Source: Chitinophagaceae bacterium (GTDB lineage: Bacteria; Bacteroidota; Bacteroidia; Chitinophagales; Chitinophagaceae). Taken from it: a stretch of DNA of 64,000 bases. Under the pieces are notes generated by a model that saw nothing but the letters and a program-made list of their open reading frames with translations, did not search any database and was not told where the DNA came from. Numbering within the stretch: the first letter of the stretch is position 1; each line of letters starts with the position of its first letter. The translations under genes and the position numbers were made by a program. Positions 50,606-60,624 of this stretch are shown in pieces. The stretch spans positions 1-64,000 of the forward strand of contig JAFKGR010000013.1 in the NCBI GenBank assembly GCA_017307735.1, in the 5' to 3' direction.

Positions 50606-50661
50606 AGATGTAATTATAAACTTTTTTAAATAGGCTTACAGAATTGTAAGCCTATTTTAGT
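50581..50661 (+). promoter_or_regulatory. Histidine operon transcription attenuator
   Basis: Three alternative helices can be drawn. The pause helix pairs AGGCCTTGC (from 50581) with GCGTAAGCCCT. The antiterminator pairs GTAAGCC (50595-50601) with GGCTTAC (50633-50639). The terminator is a perfect 11-bp stem (AATAGGCTTAC 50629-50639 with 50646-50656) followed by TTAGTTT. Together with the His-rich leader this is a classical ribosome-mediated attenuator, 16 bases before hisG. Confidence 0.87.
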
Positions 50662-50676
50662 TTAAAGAATAAAGAA

Positions 50677-51531
50677 ATGCTCAGAATTGCAATTCAAAAA
50701 TCCGGGCGCCTCCACGAAGACTCTCTCAGCCTGCTTAAAGAATGTGGAATCAAGGTCAGAAATGGAAATGGCCAGCTCAAATCAGTGGCATCCAATTTTC
50801 CACTGGAAGTTTATTTTCTGCGCGATGATGATATTCCACAGTACGTAAGCGACGGGGTTGCAGATGTGGGAATTATCGGGAAGAATGTTTTTCTTGAAAA
50901 GGAAAAAGATATCCGGATGGTGACGGAATTGGGGTTTGGACAATGTAGGCTCAGTATTGCCATGCCAAAATCTTCGCCCTACCAATCTTTCAAAGATCTG
51001 GCCGGAAAAAAAATCGCTACCAGCTATCCCAATCTGCTCCGCAAATTCCTGGAAGAAAGAAAGGTGCCTGCCGAAATACACAACATCAGTGGTTCGGTGG
51101 AGATAGCGCCTGGCATCGGACTTGCAGATGCTATTTGCGACCTGGTCAGCAGCGGGAGCACCTTGTTTACCAATGGGCTGAGGGAAGTTGAAACGATTCT
51201 GTATTCGGAGGCTGTATTGGTAAACAATCGCATGGCTGAAACAGGAGAAACAGGAAATCTGTTTCGGAAATTGTTGTTCAGGATTGAATCTGTGAAAAAT
51301 GCCGCCAATACAAAATACATCATGCTGAATGTACCCAACGTAAACCTGGATAAAATTTTTAACGTATTGCCCGGATTGAAAAGCCCGACTGTCGTACCTC
51401 TTGCCGAAGAAGGCTGGAGCAGCGTGCAGAGTGTGGTAAAGGAAGATGTGTTTTGGGAGGTGATCGAGAAATTAAAATCTTTAAAAGCAGAAGGCATCCT
51501 GGTAATGCCGATTGAAAAAATGGTACTCTGA
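50677..51531 (+). CDS. hisG: ATP phosphoribosyltransferase, long form
   Basis: This 284-residue enzyme catalyses the first step of histidine synthesis (ATP + PRPP). The start 'MLRIAIQKSGRLHEDSLSLL', 'YVSDGVADVGIIGKNV' and the PRPP-loop region 'DAICDLVSSGSTLFTNGL' are diagnostic. The length includes the C-terminal histidine-binding regulatory domain, so feedback inhibition is expected and HisZ is not needed. First gene after the attenuator. Its TGA overlaps the hisD ATG by one base. Confidence 0.97.
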   Translation: MLRIAIQKSGRLHEDSLSLLKECGIKVRNGNGQLKSVASNFPLEVYFLRDDDIPQYVSDGVADVGIIGKNVFLEKEKDIRMVTELGFGQCRLSIAMPKSSPYQSFKDLAGKKIATSYPNLLRKFLEERKVPAEIHNISGSVEIAPGIGLADAICDLVSSGSTLFTNGLREVETILYSEAVLVNNRMAETGETGNLFRKLLFRIESVKNAANTKYIMLNVPNVNLDKIFNVLPGLKSPTVVPLAEEGWSSVQSVVKEDVFWEVIEKLKSLKAEGILVMPIEKMVL

Positions 51532-52811
51532 TGGAATTTTATAATAACCCCGACAGATCGATTTGGGAAACCCTTGTAAAGCGTCCTGATTTTAATCACA
51601 AGGAAATAAAAAAAACAGTCATAGACATTCTCACGGATGTGGGTGCGAATGGCGATGAAGCCTTGTTGCGGCTTACAGAAAAGCTGGATGGATGGAAGCC
51701 CGGAAATATTTTGGTGACTGAAGAAGAAATGCGGAATGCTGAAAAGGAAGTAGGTGAAGATCTTAAAAAAGCCATCCGGATAGCAAAAGCCAATATTGAG
51801 AAGTTTCATGCAGCACAGACAGAAAAAATCAATGTTATTGAAACCATGCCCGGGATTAATTGCTGGCGGAAACCTGTACCCGTTGAAAGTGTCGGGCTTT
51901 ATATCCCCGGAGGCACAGCTTCTCTTTTTTCCACGTTGCTGATGTTGGGGATACCGGCAAGATTAGCCGGTTGTAAAAAAATAGTCGTATGCAGCCCTGT
52001 GAAATCAGGAACCGTACAACCGGTACTGTTATACACTGCATCTTTGCTCGGCATTAAAGAATTTTATAAAGCAGGTGGCGCACAGGCGATAGCAGCCATG
52101 GCATACGGGACAACAGAAATTCCGAAGGTGGAAAAAATATTTGGTCCCGGAAACAGGTATGTGACGGTTGCAAAACAATTGGTAAACCGCGAAGGAGTGG
52201 CAATTGACATGCCGGCCGGACCAAGTGAAGTAGCCATATTTGCTGATGATACAGCAAAGATTTCCTTTGTGGCTGCCGATCTGCTGAGCCAGGCTGAGCA
52301 CGGAAAAGACAGTCAGGTAATGCTGGTGACAACCGATGAAAACATCTGGAATGGAGTGGAAAATGAAATAAACAGGCAAATCCGGTTATTAGACCGGAAG
52401 GCTGAAATTGAATCTTCAATGAAAAACAGCAAGTGTGTTTTATTGAAAAACGAAAAGGATAGTTTTGATTTGCTGAATCAATATGCACCTGAACACCTGA
52501 TTATTGCTTCAGACAATTCGGATGAGTTGAGTGGAAGGGTAGTCAATGCGGGAAGTGTATTTCTTGGTCATTATTCACCGGAAAGCGCGGGGGATTATAT
52601 CTCAGGCACCAATCACACATTGCCGACCAATGGCTATGCGAAAACATACAGCGGGGTATCGCTGGATAACTTTGTGAAGAAAATTACTTTTCAGAAACTC
52701 ACTCCGGAAGGATTGAAATCCGTCTGCCGCGATATTTCAACAATGGCTTTGGCAGAAGGCCTGAAAGCCCACGCCCACGCTGCTTCCATCAGATTTGAAA
52801 AGGAGAATTAA
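51531..52811 (+). CDS. hisD: Histidinol dehydrogenase
   Basis: This 426-residue enzyme oxidises L-histidinol to histidine in two NAD-dependent steps. Signatures are 'IPGGTASLFSTLLMLGIPA', 'KIFGPGNRYVTVAKQ', 'DMPAGPSEVAIFAD', the zinc and base site 'SQAEHGKDSQV', and 'YAPEHLII'. It overlaps hisG by one base and precedes hisC by 11 bases. Confidence 0.97.
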   Translation: MEFYNNPDRSIWETLVKRPDFNHKEIKKTVIDILTDVGANGDEALLRLTEKLDGWKPGNILVTEEEMRNAEKEVGEDLKKAIRIAKANIEKFHAAQTEKINVIETMPGINCWRKPVPVESVGLYIPGGTASLFSTLLMLGIPARLAGCKKIVVCSPVKSGTVQPVLLYTASLLGIKEFYKAGGAQAIAAMAYGTTEIPKVEKIFGPGNRYVTVAKQLVNREGVAIDMPAGPSEVAIFADDTAKISFVAADLLSQAEHGKDSQVMLVTTDENIWNGVENEINRQIRLLDRKAEIESSMKNSKCVLLKNEKDSFDLLNQYAPEHLIIASDNSDELSGRVVNAGSVFLGHYSPESAGDYISGTNHTLPTNGYAKTYSGVSLDNFVKKITFQKLTPEGLKSVCRDISTMALAEGLKAHAHAASIRFEKEN

Positions 52812-52822
52812 ATAAAGAGAAG

Positions 52823-53869
52823 ATGAATATAAATATTGAAAACTTAGTCAGGGAAAATATCCGCCAGCTCAAACCCTATTCTTCGGCACGTCAGGAATTT
52901 TCGGGAGACGCTGATATTTTGCTCGATGCCAATGAAAATCCTTTTGGGTCTCCGTTAAACGTAAACTACAACCGTTATCCTGATCCCAATCAAACGGAAT
53001 TGAAGAAAATGCTTTCTGAAATCAACCATATTTCACCCGATCACATTGCTGTGGAAAATGGAAGTGATATGCTGATTGATCACATTTGCAGGATATTTTG
53101 TATCCCGGGGAAGGATAATATCATTGTGTTGCCACCCACATTTACAATGTATGAAGTAGCTGCGTATACCAATGGAAACGAAGTCAGGGAAGTGCCGCTT
53201 GATCAGGATTTCAAAATGAATACCCAAAAGATTTTGAGCGTTGCAGATGAGAATACAAAAGTGATTTTTTTATGTTCGCCAAATAATCCGACAGCGAATA
53301 ATATGAACAGGGATGAAATGGAAAAATTGATAAATCAGTTTAATGGGATTGTGGTGGTGGATGAGGCGTACAATAGTTTTTCAAACCAGAAATCTTTCAT
53401 CCCGGATCTCCCCAAATTCAAAAATCTCATCGTGCTTCAAACACTTTCAAAAGCATGGGGGCTTGCAGGATTGCGGGTTGGCATTGCTTACACGAGTACG
53501 CTGATTGCGGGTTACCTGAACAAAGTAAAAACTCCGTACAACCTGAATGTGGCTTCACAACAATTCGCCATTGAAGCATTAGCGCAAACGGATAAAGTAA
53601 ATGCATGGATCAGCGAGACAAAGGAACAGAGAAATATATTATCGGAAGCTTTAAAATCATTTGATTTTGTTGAAACTGTTTTTCCAAGTGAAACGAATTT
53701 CATTTTGGTGAGAGTGAAAGATGCCGACAGATTATACCATTATCTCATTTCAAAAAAAATCATTGTCCGGAACCAGAGCCATAAAGTTCTTTTGGCAAAC
53801 TGCCTTCGGATCAGTATCGGCACACCCGACGAAAACAAACAATTAATTGATGTATTAAAGAAATTTTAG
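52823..53869 (+). CDS. hisC: Histidinol-phosphate aminotransferase
   Basis: This 348-residue class I/II PLP enzyme carries '[11 protein letters not shown]' at the N-terminus, '[12 protein letters not shown]', Asp and Tyr in '[10 protein letters not shown]', and the PLP lysine in '[14 protein letters not shown]'. It converts imidazole-acetol phosphate to histidinol phosphate. Within the his operon, 2 bases before hisB. Confidence 0.97.
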   Translation: MNINIENLVRENIRQLKPYSSARQEFSGDADILLDANENPFGSPLNVNYNRYPDPNQTELKKMLSEINHISPDHIAVENGSDMLIDHICRIFCIPGKDNIIVLPPTFTMYEVAAYTNGNEVREVPLDQDFKMNTQKILSVADENTKVIFLCSPNNPTANNMNRDEMEKLINQFNGIVVVDEAYNSFSNQKSFIPDLPKFKNLIVLQTLSKAWGLAGLRVGIAYTSTLIAGYLNKVKTPYNLNVASQQFAIEALAQTDKVNAWISETKEQRNILSEALKSFDFVETVFPSETNFILVRVKDADRLYHYLISKKIIVRNQSHKVLLANCLRISIGTPDENKQLIDVLKKF

Positions 53870-53871
53870 AA

Positions 53872-55014
53872 ATGCCTGAAAAATTACTTTTTATCGACAG
53901 AGACGGAACCCTGATTCTCGATCCTCCGCCTTCTTATCAACTGGATAAATTTCCCAAGCTTACTTTTTATCCCCATGTCATTGAATACCTGAATAAAATT
54001 GCAAACCATCTTGATTACCGGCTAATCATGGTTACCAACCAGGATGGATTGGGAACAGATTCCTTCCCTGAAGATACCTTTTGGCCTCCCCATAATTTTA
54101 TCATCAAAACTTTGGAGAATGAAAATATTCATTTTGATAAAATTTTTATTGACCGGAGCCTCCCATCTGAAAATAAAAATACGAGAAAGCCGGGAACAGC
54201 TATGCTGACAGAATACATGGGCAATGAGGAATACGATATGGAATCATCCTTTGTTATCGGCGACAGGATCAGTGATGTATTGCTTGCAAAGAACCTGGGT
54301 TGCCGTGCTTTTTTTCTGAATAATCACACCCGGCCCGAAGTGTATGGAAATATAAAATCAGCCGATGAAGTGAGAGACTGGATAGCCCTTGAAACCACTG
54401 CCTGGAAGGATATTTATGAATACCTGCTGAACGGGCAACGGCGTGTAACACTTCAGCGGCATACAAAGGAAACAGATATTAAAATTACACTCAATCCCGA
54501 TGGAAGCGGAAAAGCAAATATCCATACCGGCCTTCATTTTTTTGATCACATGCTGGAACAGATTGCGAGGCACGGCCAATTAGATTTGGACATCCTGTGC
54601 AAAGGTGATTTGGAGGTGGATGAGCATCACACCATTGAAGACACGGGCATTGCGTTGGGAGAAGCATTTTTAAAATCGCTGGGTGATAAACGCGGAATGA
54701 ACCGCTACGGATTTACCCTACCCATGGATGATGCACTTGCGCAGGTGGCTGTTGACTTTGGCGGGAGAAACTGGATCGTGTGGGATGTTAACTTCAAACG
54801 CGAAAAAATCGGTGATGTGCCAACCGAAATGTTTTTTCATTTCTTCAAATCTTTTTCTGATGCAGCCAAATGTAATTTGAATATCAAGGTGGAAGGAGAG
54901 AACGAACATCACAAAATCGAATCTGTATTTAAGGCATTTGCGAAAGCTTTGAAAATGGCAGTGGCCCGCGATCCTGAAAGTAAATTGCTTCCTTCAACAA
55001 AAGGAGTTTTATGA
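53872..55014 (+). CDS. hisB: Bifunctional histidinol-phosphatase/imidazoleglycerol-phosphate dehydratase
   Basis: This 380-residue fusion starts with a HAD-type histidinol phosphatase (about 1-170, '[11 protein letters not shown]' with Asp9 and Asp11). A dehydratase domain follows (about 190-380; metal sites '[19 protein letters not shown]' and '[16 protein letters not shown]'). The HAD part lacks the usual Cys-rich zinc loop and reads '[13 protein letters not shown]' there, as in some Bacteroidota. It overlaps hisH by four bases. Confidence 0.96.
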   Translation: MPEKLLFIDRDGTLILDPPPSYQLDKFPKLTFYPHVIEYLNKIANHLDYRLIMVTNQDGLGTDSFPEDTFWPPHNFIIKTLENENIHFDKIFIDRSLPSENKNTRKPGTAMLTEYMGNEEYDMESSFVIGDRISDVLLAKNLGCRAFFLNNHTRPEVYGNIKSADEVRDWIALETTAWKDIYEYLLNGQRRVTLQRHTKETDIKITLNPDGSGKANIHTGLHFFDHMLEQIARHGQLDLDILCKGDLEVDEHHTIEDTGIALGEAFLKSLGDKRGMNRYGFTLPMDDALAQVAVDFGGRNWIVWDVNFKREKIGDVPTEMFFHFFKSFSDAAKCNLNIKVEGENEHHKIESVFKAFAKALKMAVARDPESKLLPSTKGVL

Positions 55015-55598
55015 AACTGGTAATTATCAAATATAATTCAGGAAATGTGGCGGGTGTACGTTTTGCATTACAACGGTTAGGTATAGACGCAATGTGGACT
55101 GACGATTCTGAAGAAATATTTTCAGCCGATAAAATTATTTTTCCGGGAGTGGGCAATGCTGCTTCAGCAATGGGGAGTTTGAAAGAAACGGGGTTGGATA
55201 AAATTTTACCCGGAATCAGGCAACCCTTTCTCGGAATTTGTGCAGGCATGCAACTGATGTGTACGCACTCAGAGGAAGGGGATGTGGATTGCCTGGGAAT
55301 CGTTCCGCTGAAAGTCAAAAAGTTTGAAAATAAAAAAGGATTAAAAGTGCCGCATACAGGCTGGGATACCATTTCACAATTAAAAGGGCCGTTGTTTAAA
55401 GATATTCGTGAAGAGGAATACATGTATTTTGTGCATAGTTATTTTGTGTCGACAGGCAGTGATTCAGTTGCAATTTGTAATTATGGAATTCCTTTTACAG
55501 CGGCATTGCAGCGCAATAATTTTTATGGTGTGCAGTTTCATACCGAATTGTCAGCCGAAGCAGGAAGTCGTATCCTTCAAAACTTTTTGAATTTGTAA
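55011..55598 (+). CDS. hisH: Imidazole glycerol phosphate synthase, glutamine amidotransferase subunit
   Basis: This 195-residue class I amidotransferase has the nucleophile Cys in '[11 protein letters not shown]', oxyanion region 'PGVGNA', and His-Glu in 'VQFHTEL', where most relatives have HPE. With HisF it channels ammonia into IGP and AICAR formation. It overlaps hisB by four bases and precedes hisA by two. Confidence 0.96.
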   Translation: MKLVIIKYNSGNVAGVRFALQRLGIDAMWTDDSEEIFSADKIIFPGVGNAASAMGSLKETGLDKILPGIRQPFLGICAGMQLMCTHSEEGDVDCLGIVPLKVKKFENKKGLKVPHTGWDTISQLKGPLFKDIREEEYMYFVHSYFVSTGSDSVAICNYGIPFTAALQRNNFYGVQFHTELSAEAGSRILQNFLNL

Positions 55599-55600
55599 TT

Positions 55601-56320
55601 ATGACCATCATTCCGGCAATTGATATTATAGATGGAAAAGCAGTCCGGCTTACCAAAGGAGATTTTGAAAAGAAAAAAGTTTACGATACTGACCCTGTTT
55701 CAGTTGCCAGGAAATTTGAAGATGCAGGATTTCGCAGACTTCATCTCGTCGACCTTGACGGAGCAAGGGAAAGATGCATTACCCATTTGCGGGTTTTGGA
55801 AAAGATTGCAAAAAGTACCCGCCTGCAGATTGATTTTGGAGGAGGAGTGAAAACACGGGAAGATGTGAAATCAGTATTGGATGCGGGGGCATTCCAATGT
55901 ACGATAGGAAGTATGGCAGTGAAGCATCCTGAATTATTACAGGAATGGATACACGAATTCGGTGCGGCGGTTTTCTTTATTGGTGCAGATGTGAGCGGTG
56001 AACAAATCCGGGTCTCAGGATGGGCTGAAAAAACCGGAGTGTCTGTTTTTGATTTTATGGAAAGCATACAGAAAACAGGATTGAAAAATTTCTTTTGTAC
56101 AGATATTTCAAAAGATGGAATGCTGAAGGGAACGGCCGTTGATCTTTATAGAAAAATAATACATCGCTTTCCCGAAATTTCGCTGACTGCCAGCGGGGGT
56201 GTAGCAACCGTCAATGATTTTGCGGAACTGGAAAGTGCGGGATGTGCAGGCGCCATAGTGGGGAAAGCCATTTACGAAAAGAAGATTTCATTAATCGATT
56301 TAAAAAAATTTGATAGCTGA
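55601..56320 (+). CDS. hisA: Phosphoribosylformimino-5-aminoimidazole carboxamide ribotide isomerase
   Basis: This 239-residue TIM barrel begins '[20 protein letters not shown]' with the catalytic Asp8. It has 'HLVDLDGA', '[13 protein letters not shown]', '[13 protein letters not shown]' (second catalytic Asp) and '[14 protein letters not shown]', the phosphate sites. It catalyses the Amadori rearrangement before HisFH. It overlaps hisF by one base. Confidence 0.97.
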   Translation: MTIIPAIDIIDGKAVRLTKGDFEKKKVYDTDPVSVARKFEDAGFRRLHLVDLDGARERCITHLRVLEKIAKSTRLQIDFGGGVKTREDVKSVLDAGAFQCTIGSMAVKHPELLQEWIHEFGAAVFFIGADVSGEQIRVSGWAEKTGVSVFDFMESIQKTGLKNFFCTDISKDGMLKGTAVDLYRKIIHRFPEISLTASGGVATVNDFAELESAGCAGAIVGKAIYEKKISLIDLKKFDS

Positions 56321-57078
56321 TGCTGGCAAAAAGAATTATCCCCTGCCTTGATATCAAAGACGGACGTACGGTAAAAGGAGTCCGTTTTGAGAACCTTCGC
56401 GATGCGGGAGATCCTGTGGAACTGGCACAGGTTTATTCAGACCAGGGTGCCGATGAACTTGTTTTTCTGGATATCACGGCCACTATTGAAAAGAGAAAAA
56501 CATTGTACGGATTGGTGAACAGGCTTGCTTCCGGAATCAATATTCCGTTTACGGTGGGCGGTGGTATTTCAGATTTGAAGGACATCAGCAGTTTGCTTCA
56601 AAACGGTGCTGATAAAATCAGCATCAATACAGCCGCTTTCAAAAATCCAAAGATTATTGAAGATGCGGCACGGGAATTCGGAAGCCAGTGCGTGGTAGTG
56701 GCCATTGATATAAAAAAATCTGAAGCTGGTGAGTGGTATGTTTACCTCAAAGGAGGAACTCAGAAAACGGATATGGTAGCAATGGAATGGGCACATAAAG
56801 CGGTATCGCTGGGTGCGGGAGAAATTCTGCTCACATCGATGGATCACGACGGAACTAAAAATGGTTTTGCACTTGACATTACAAAGAAAATGGCAAAACA
56901 ATTACCCATTCCTGTTATAGCCTCGGGAGGTGCAGGTACCATGGATGATTTCTATGACGTGTTTCATGTAGCAAATGCTGATGCAGCATTGGCGGCAGGA
57001 ACTTTTCATTTTAAAGAAATAGAAATTCCTGAATTAAAAACATATTTAATCCAAAAAGGAATTCCAATCAGAAAATAA
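56320..57078 (+). CDS. hisF: Imidazole glycerol phosphate synthase, cyclase subunit
   Basis: This 252-residue TIM barrel begins '[20 protein letters not shown]' with catalytic Asp11. '[13 protein letters not shown]', '[12 protein letters not shown]', '[16 protein letters not shown]' with the second Asp, and '[14 protein letters not shown]' are present. It pairs with HisH. Five bases separate it from hisIE. Confidence 0.97.
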   Translation: MLAKRIIPCLDIKDGRTVKGVRFENLRDAGDPVELAQVYSDQGADELVFLDITATIEKRKTLYGLVNRLASGINIPFTVGGGISDLKDISSLLQNGADKISINTAAFKNPKIIEDAAREFGSQCVVVAIDIKKSEAGEWYVYLKGGTQKTDMVAMEWAHKAVSLGAGEILLTSMDHDGTKNGFALDITKKMAKQLPIPVIASGGAGTMDDFYDVFHVANADAALAAGTFHFKEIEIPELKTYLIQKGIPIRK

Positions 57079-57083
57079 CGATC

Positions 57084-57680
57084 ATGATCAATTTTAAAAA
57101 ATTTCCTGATCTTCTTGCCCCGGCAATAGTTCAGGATGCAGACACGAATGTGGTTCTCATGTTGGGATACATGAATGAAGAATCATTGCAGAAAACCAGG
57201 GACACGAAGAGGGTTACCTTCTTTAGCCGCGACAGGCAGAAGTTGTGGACCAAAGGCGAGACAAGCGGAAATTACCTGATTTTGAAATCCATTCTTGAAG
57301 ATTGTGACAATGATACTTTGCTTATCAAAGCTATACCCACAGGACCTGTTTGTCATACCGGAAATGATACCTGCTTCGATGAGAAAAATGCAAAGAATTT
57401 TTTACCGGTTTTGCAGGAAATCATTGAGTCCAGAAAAAATAAATTGCCGGAGAATTCTTACGTAGCTTCTCTTTTTAAAAAAGGAATTCCGGCCATCGCA
57501 CAGAAAGTTGGAGAAGAAGCAACTGAAGTGGTGATTGAAGCCATGAGAGACAAGGAAGAATTGTTTTTGAACGAAGCGGCAGATTTATTGTTTCATTATC
57601 TGGTTTTGCTGAGCGGCAAAGGGTATTCGCTGGAGAGAGTTTTGAAGGTATTGGAAGAGAGGCATCAGAAGAGAGGATAG
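57084..57680 (+). CDS. hisIE: Bifunctional phosphoribosyl-AMP cyclohydrolase/phosphoribosyl-ATP pyrophosphatase
   Basis: This 198-residue fusion has HisI at about 1-105 ('VLMLGYMNEESLQKT', 'TFFSRDRQKLWTKGETSGN', metal Cys residues in 'EDCDND' and 'PVCHTGNDTCF'). HisE is at about 112-198 ('GEEATEVVIEAM', 'NEAADLLFHYLVLL'). It performs steps two and three of the pathway. Last gene of the his operon; no strong terminator was seen in the 130 bases before the convergent ppc gene. Confidence 0.97.
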   Translation: MINFKKFPDLLAPAIVQDADTNVVLMLGYMNEESLQKTRDTKRVTFFSRDRQKLWTKGETSGNYLILKSILEDCDNDTLLIKAIPTGPVCHTGNDTCFDEKNAKNFLPVLQEIIESRKNKLPENSYVASLFKKGIPAIAQKVGEEATEVVIEAMRDKEELFLNEAADLLFHYLVLLSGKGYSLERVLKVLEERHQKRG

Positions 57681-57810
57681 GGGGAATGGAATGAAGCTAT
57701 TGGATATTTATTTAGTTTCATCCTCTCATGCAAAGCAAGGCCTATAAAACTTCTATCCCAACATTGCTTCAGAAATAAAAATGAGTCTGGGACCAATCTG
57801 AAATCCCTTC

Positions 57811-60396
57811 CTATGCTGAATTCCTGCCTGCATTAATAATCCCGAATGAACAACGCATGACCAGTTTTTCAAACGCATCCATTGAGTCGTTTTGTTTTTT
57901 GGAAGGAACAGGATTTCTCAATTTCCCCATTGCATACTGTTGAATAGTAATCAATGGCAAAATGATTTTTTCTCTTAAAGAAACTGACTCATACTCTACA
58001 GGATAATCATGCATTAAGATCTGATGCCCGGTGAGTTTGAGAATGTATTCGTAAGACAAATTGTATTCGTCAAAAATCATTCTCCAGATGGTTCCGAATT
58101 TGGGATCTTTTTGCAGATGGGATGTCAATGGAAAGAAACATTTTTTCATTGCCATTTCGCAATTGTCGATCAGCGTTCTGAAAAACAATGAATCTGCATA
58201 AAGTTCCTGCAGTTCTTTCATCCTGCCTTTTTTCTCGGCCCTCTTTAATGCTGAACCTACTCCGTAGAATCCGGTGACATTCTGTTTCAACTGGCTCCAT
58301 GATCCCACAAAAGGAATCGCCCGCAGATCGTCCATTGTCATTTTTCCCTTTCCTCTTTTGGTGGGCCGGCTGCTGATGTTGGTATCGCTGTAATATTTTA
58401 ACGGACTTACTTCAAGAAGGTAATTCATAAACTGCGGATGTGCTTTCAGCGCTGAGTACGATTCAAAACTGTCATCGGCCAGTTGTTGTATCAGTAGTTC
58501 CTGCGGACGGGAGAAAGTTTGTTTCATACTGCCTGTCACATCATTGATAATTCCGCCGTGTACCAGTTGTTCAAAATTGAATTGGGCTGATTCAATCGTT
58601 CCGAAATTTGAGCTCACCGTCTGCCCCTGGATGGTCAGTTGAATTTCCCTGTTGGAAATATTTTTTCCCATTCCTGCATAAAACCTGTGTGTTTTTCCTC
58701 CGCCACGTGCAGGAGGCCCACCGCGGCCATCAAAGAAAATTACTGAAATCCCATTTTCTTCGGAAACCTGGGTAAGGATTTCTTTGGCTTTGTAAATGCT
58801 CCAGTTCCCCATCAGGTATCCGCCATCTTTGCTTCCGTCGGAAAAGCCGAGCATGACAGTTTGGGTATCTTTTCGTTCTTTCAAATGCCTTCTGTAAACT
58901 TTGTTGCGGTATAATCCACCCATAATTTTTTCCGCATTTTGCAGATCCTCTACCGTTTCTATCAAAGGGATTATATCAAGATTCATTTTTTTCGGATCGC
59001 CACCGCTGAAGACATGAAGCGCATAAACCTGTATCACATCGAGTGGAGAAGTAGCATGGCTGATGATGTACCGGTTGCATCCGGCTTCTCCATTCAATGA
59101 TTGTATTTCCCTGATTGTCTTGAAACTTTGAAGTGTATCATTCAATACAGGGTCGTCCAGGTCAATATCTCCAAGAGGTTTTGCTTTTGTGAGAAGCCAT
59201 TCAATTTTTTTTTCATCGGTCCATGCCAAATAATCTTTCGGAATCAGATTTTTTTCGCAAAGCGATTCGTAAAACTTTTTGTGGATGCTGCTGTCCTGCC
59301 TGATGTCGAGTTTAGCAAAATGCAATCCGAATACATGCACTTTGCAAATAAGATTGTCAACGAGATGTACAAACAGGCCATTGTGTTTTTCCAAAATGAT
59401 CTGCCTGATTTTATTCAGGGTTTCCAGGATGCCTTCTCTGGTGAGCTCGGTAGTATTACCCGGGATAAAAACGTTGTCGTAAAGCTGGTTTTCCAACGAA
59501 ACCATTAGTTGTTCCACTCCTCTGAAAGTGAGCCTGCGTTTCATTTTGCGGATATCCAGGTAATAACATTTCAAAATACTTTGTCGCAATGCTGCCGCAA
59601 CTTTTAGTGTGGTATCCGACAATACATAAGGATTGCCATCTCTGTCCCCGCCGGGCCAGAATCCCATTTTTACGACAGGGTTATTCATATCCACTACTTT
59701 GCCAAGATGGTTTTTCATAAAAACCATGATGTTGCCGCAGGCTTCGTAAAACACATTTTCCAAAAACCAGATCAGGCTCATGGCCTCTCCGTAGGGAGTG
59801 GGTTTGTGGTGTTTGAAGAATGGAGTTTTGCCAAGCTGCTGTAAATAGGAATTGACCAGTGGTGTGTCATTTTGTTGCAAAGCACGTGAGAGATCCCGGA
59901 TGATGCCGAGTACTTCTTTGGGATAAAACTGCGTCGGATGTGCAGTGAGTACAATTTCTACGGCAAAACTTTTTAATTTTTCATGGAGAGATTTCACTTT
60001 GTGGCTCTGGCCAATCTCCAGTTCCAATTGCTTTAGTGTCCCCTTTCCACCGGTGTCATGCACTTTGGTGAAAGCTGCATCTTCAAGCGCATCAAAAAGA
60101 ACTACCTGCCTCTCCGAAAACTGAATGAAGCGAAACAAAAGATCAGTTTTTTCCTGCTCTTTGTTAAATCCTGACTGGCTTCTGAAAAAACTTTTGATAA
60201 TTTCTTCGGGGCTTTTTTTGTTATTAAAACCTTCCTCACATTGATTTTGAAACAAGGATAACAGGATCCCGGTTTTTTCCACACGATCGAAGGGAAGCGA
60301 AGTAAAGAGACTGTTGTAAAGCTGGAATTTTAGTGCAACGTAGTTTTCAAATTGTTGTAATTCGGGGTAGTCGTTTTTTACGGAAGAATAGGTCAT
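57811..60396 (-). CDS. ppc: Phosphoenolpyruvate carboxylase
   Basis: This 861-residue enzyme carboxylates PEP to oxaloacetate, replenishing the TCA cycle. Catalytic His153 lies in 'VLTAHPTQFYPKE'. 'VMLGFSDGSKDGGYLMGNWS' and 'FFDGRGGPPARGGGKTHRF' hold the PEP and bicarbonate residues. The C-terminus reads 'SFGIINAGRNSA'; the usual end is R-N-T-G, so Thr-Gly is replaced by Ser-Ala. It lacks the N-terminal phosphorylatable Ser of plant enzymes. It is monocistronic with a good promoter upstream. Confidence 0.95.
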   Translation of the reverse strand: MTYSSVKNDYPELQQFENYVALKFQLYNSLFTSLPFDRVEKTGILLSLFQNQCEEGFNNKKSPEEIIKSFFRSQSGFNKEQEKTDLLFRFIQFSERQVVLFDALEDAAFTKVHDTGGKGTLKQLELEIGQSHKVKSLHEKLKSFAVEIVLTAHPTQFYPKEVLGIIRDLSRALQQNDTPLVNSYLQQLGKTPFFKHHKPTPYGEAMSLIWFLENVFYEACGNIMVFMKNHLGKVVDMNNPVVKMGFWPGGDRDGNPYVLSDTTLKVAAALRQSILKCYYLDIRKMKRRLTFRGVEQLMVSLENQLYDNVFIPGNTTELTREGILETLNKIRQIILEKHNGLFVHLVDNLICKVHVFGLHFAKLDIRQDSSIHKKFYESLCEKNLIPKDYLAWTDEKKIEWLLTKAKPLGDIDLDDPVLNDTLQSFKTIREIQSLNGEAGCNRYIISHATSPLDVIQVYALHVFSGGDPKKMNLDIIPLIETVEDLQNAEKIMGGLYRNKVYRRHLKERKDTQTVMLGFSDGSKDGGYLMGNWSIYKAKEILTQVSEENGISVIFFDGRGGPPARGGGKTHRFYAGMGKNISNREIQLTIQGQTVSSNFGTIESAQFNFEQLVHGGIINDVTGSMKQTFSRPQELLIQQLADDSFESYSALKAHPQFMNYLLEVSPLKYYSDTNISSRPTKRGKGKMTMDDLRAIPFVGSWSQLKQNVTGFYGVGSALKRAEKKGRMKELQELYADSLFFRTLIDNCEMAMKKCFFPLTSHLQKDPKFGTIWRMIFDEYNLSYEYILKLTGHQILMHDYPVEYESVSLREKIILPLITIQQYAMGKLRNPVPSKKQNDSMDAFEKLVMRCSFGIINAGRNSA

Positions 60397-60416
60397 GATT
60401 TAAGAAAGTTACAAAT

Positions 60417-60446
60417 CAAATTTACTCTGTTGGATTTGTTTTTCAA
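60417..60446 (-). promoter_or_regulatory. ppc promoter (TTG-N19-TAAATTTG)
   Basis: On the minus strand TTG (60444-60446) and TAAATTTG (60417-60424) are 19 bases apart, a close match to the Bacteroidota consensus. The leader would be about 15 nucleotides. Confidence 0.6.
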
Positions 60447-60569
60447 CAAATAGAATTTTTTCTGTGGTCAAAATTCTTGATTGAGGAGAGAAAACGAAAA
60501 CCTTTTTTGAAGTAATTTGATAGAAACTTTTTTTTAAGGGATTCGGGAAATTGATCCATCGTATAAAAA

Positions 60570-60602
60570 AAGAGGCCACCTTTTTTTGAAGGGTAGCCTC
60601 TT
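60570..60602 (-). terminator. Intrinsic terminator after lon
   Basis: AGAGGC-C-ACC and GGGT-A-GCCTCT form a hairpin with one internal mismatch, 23 bases beyond the lon stop. The minus strand continues with a run of seven T. Confidence 0.8.
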
Positions 60603-60624
60603 AAACATTTTTTGAATGACGATC

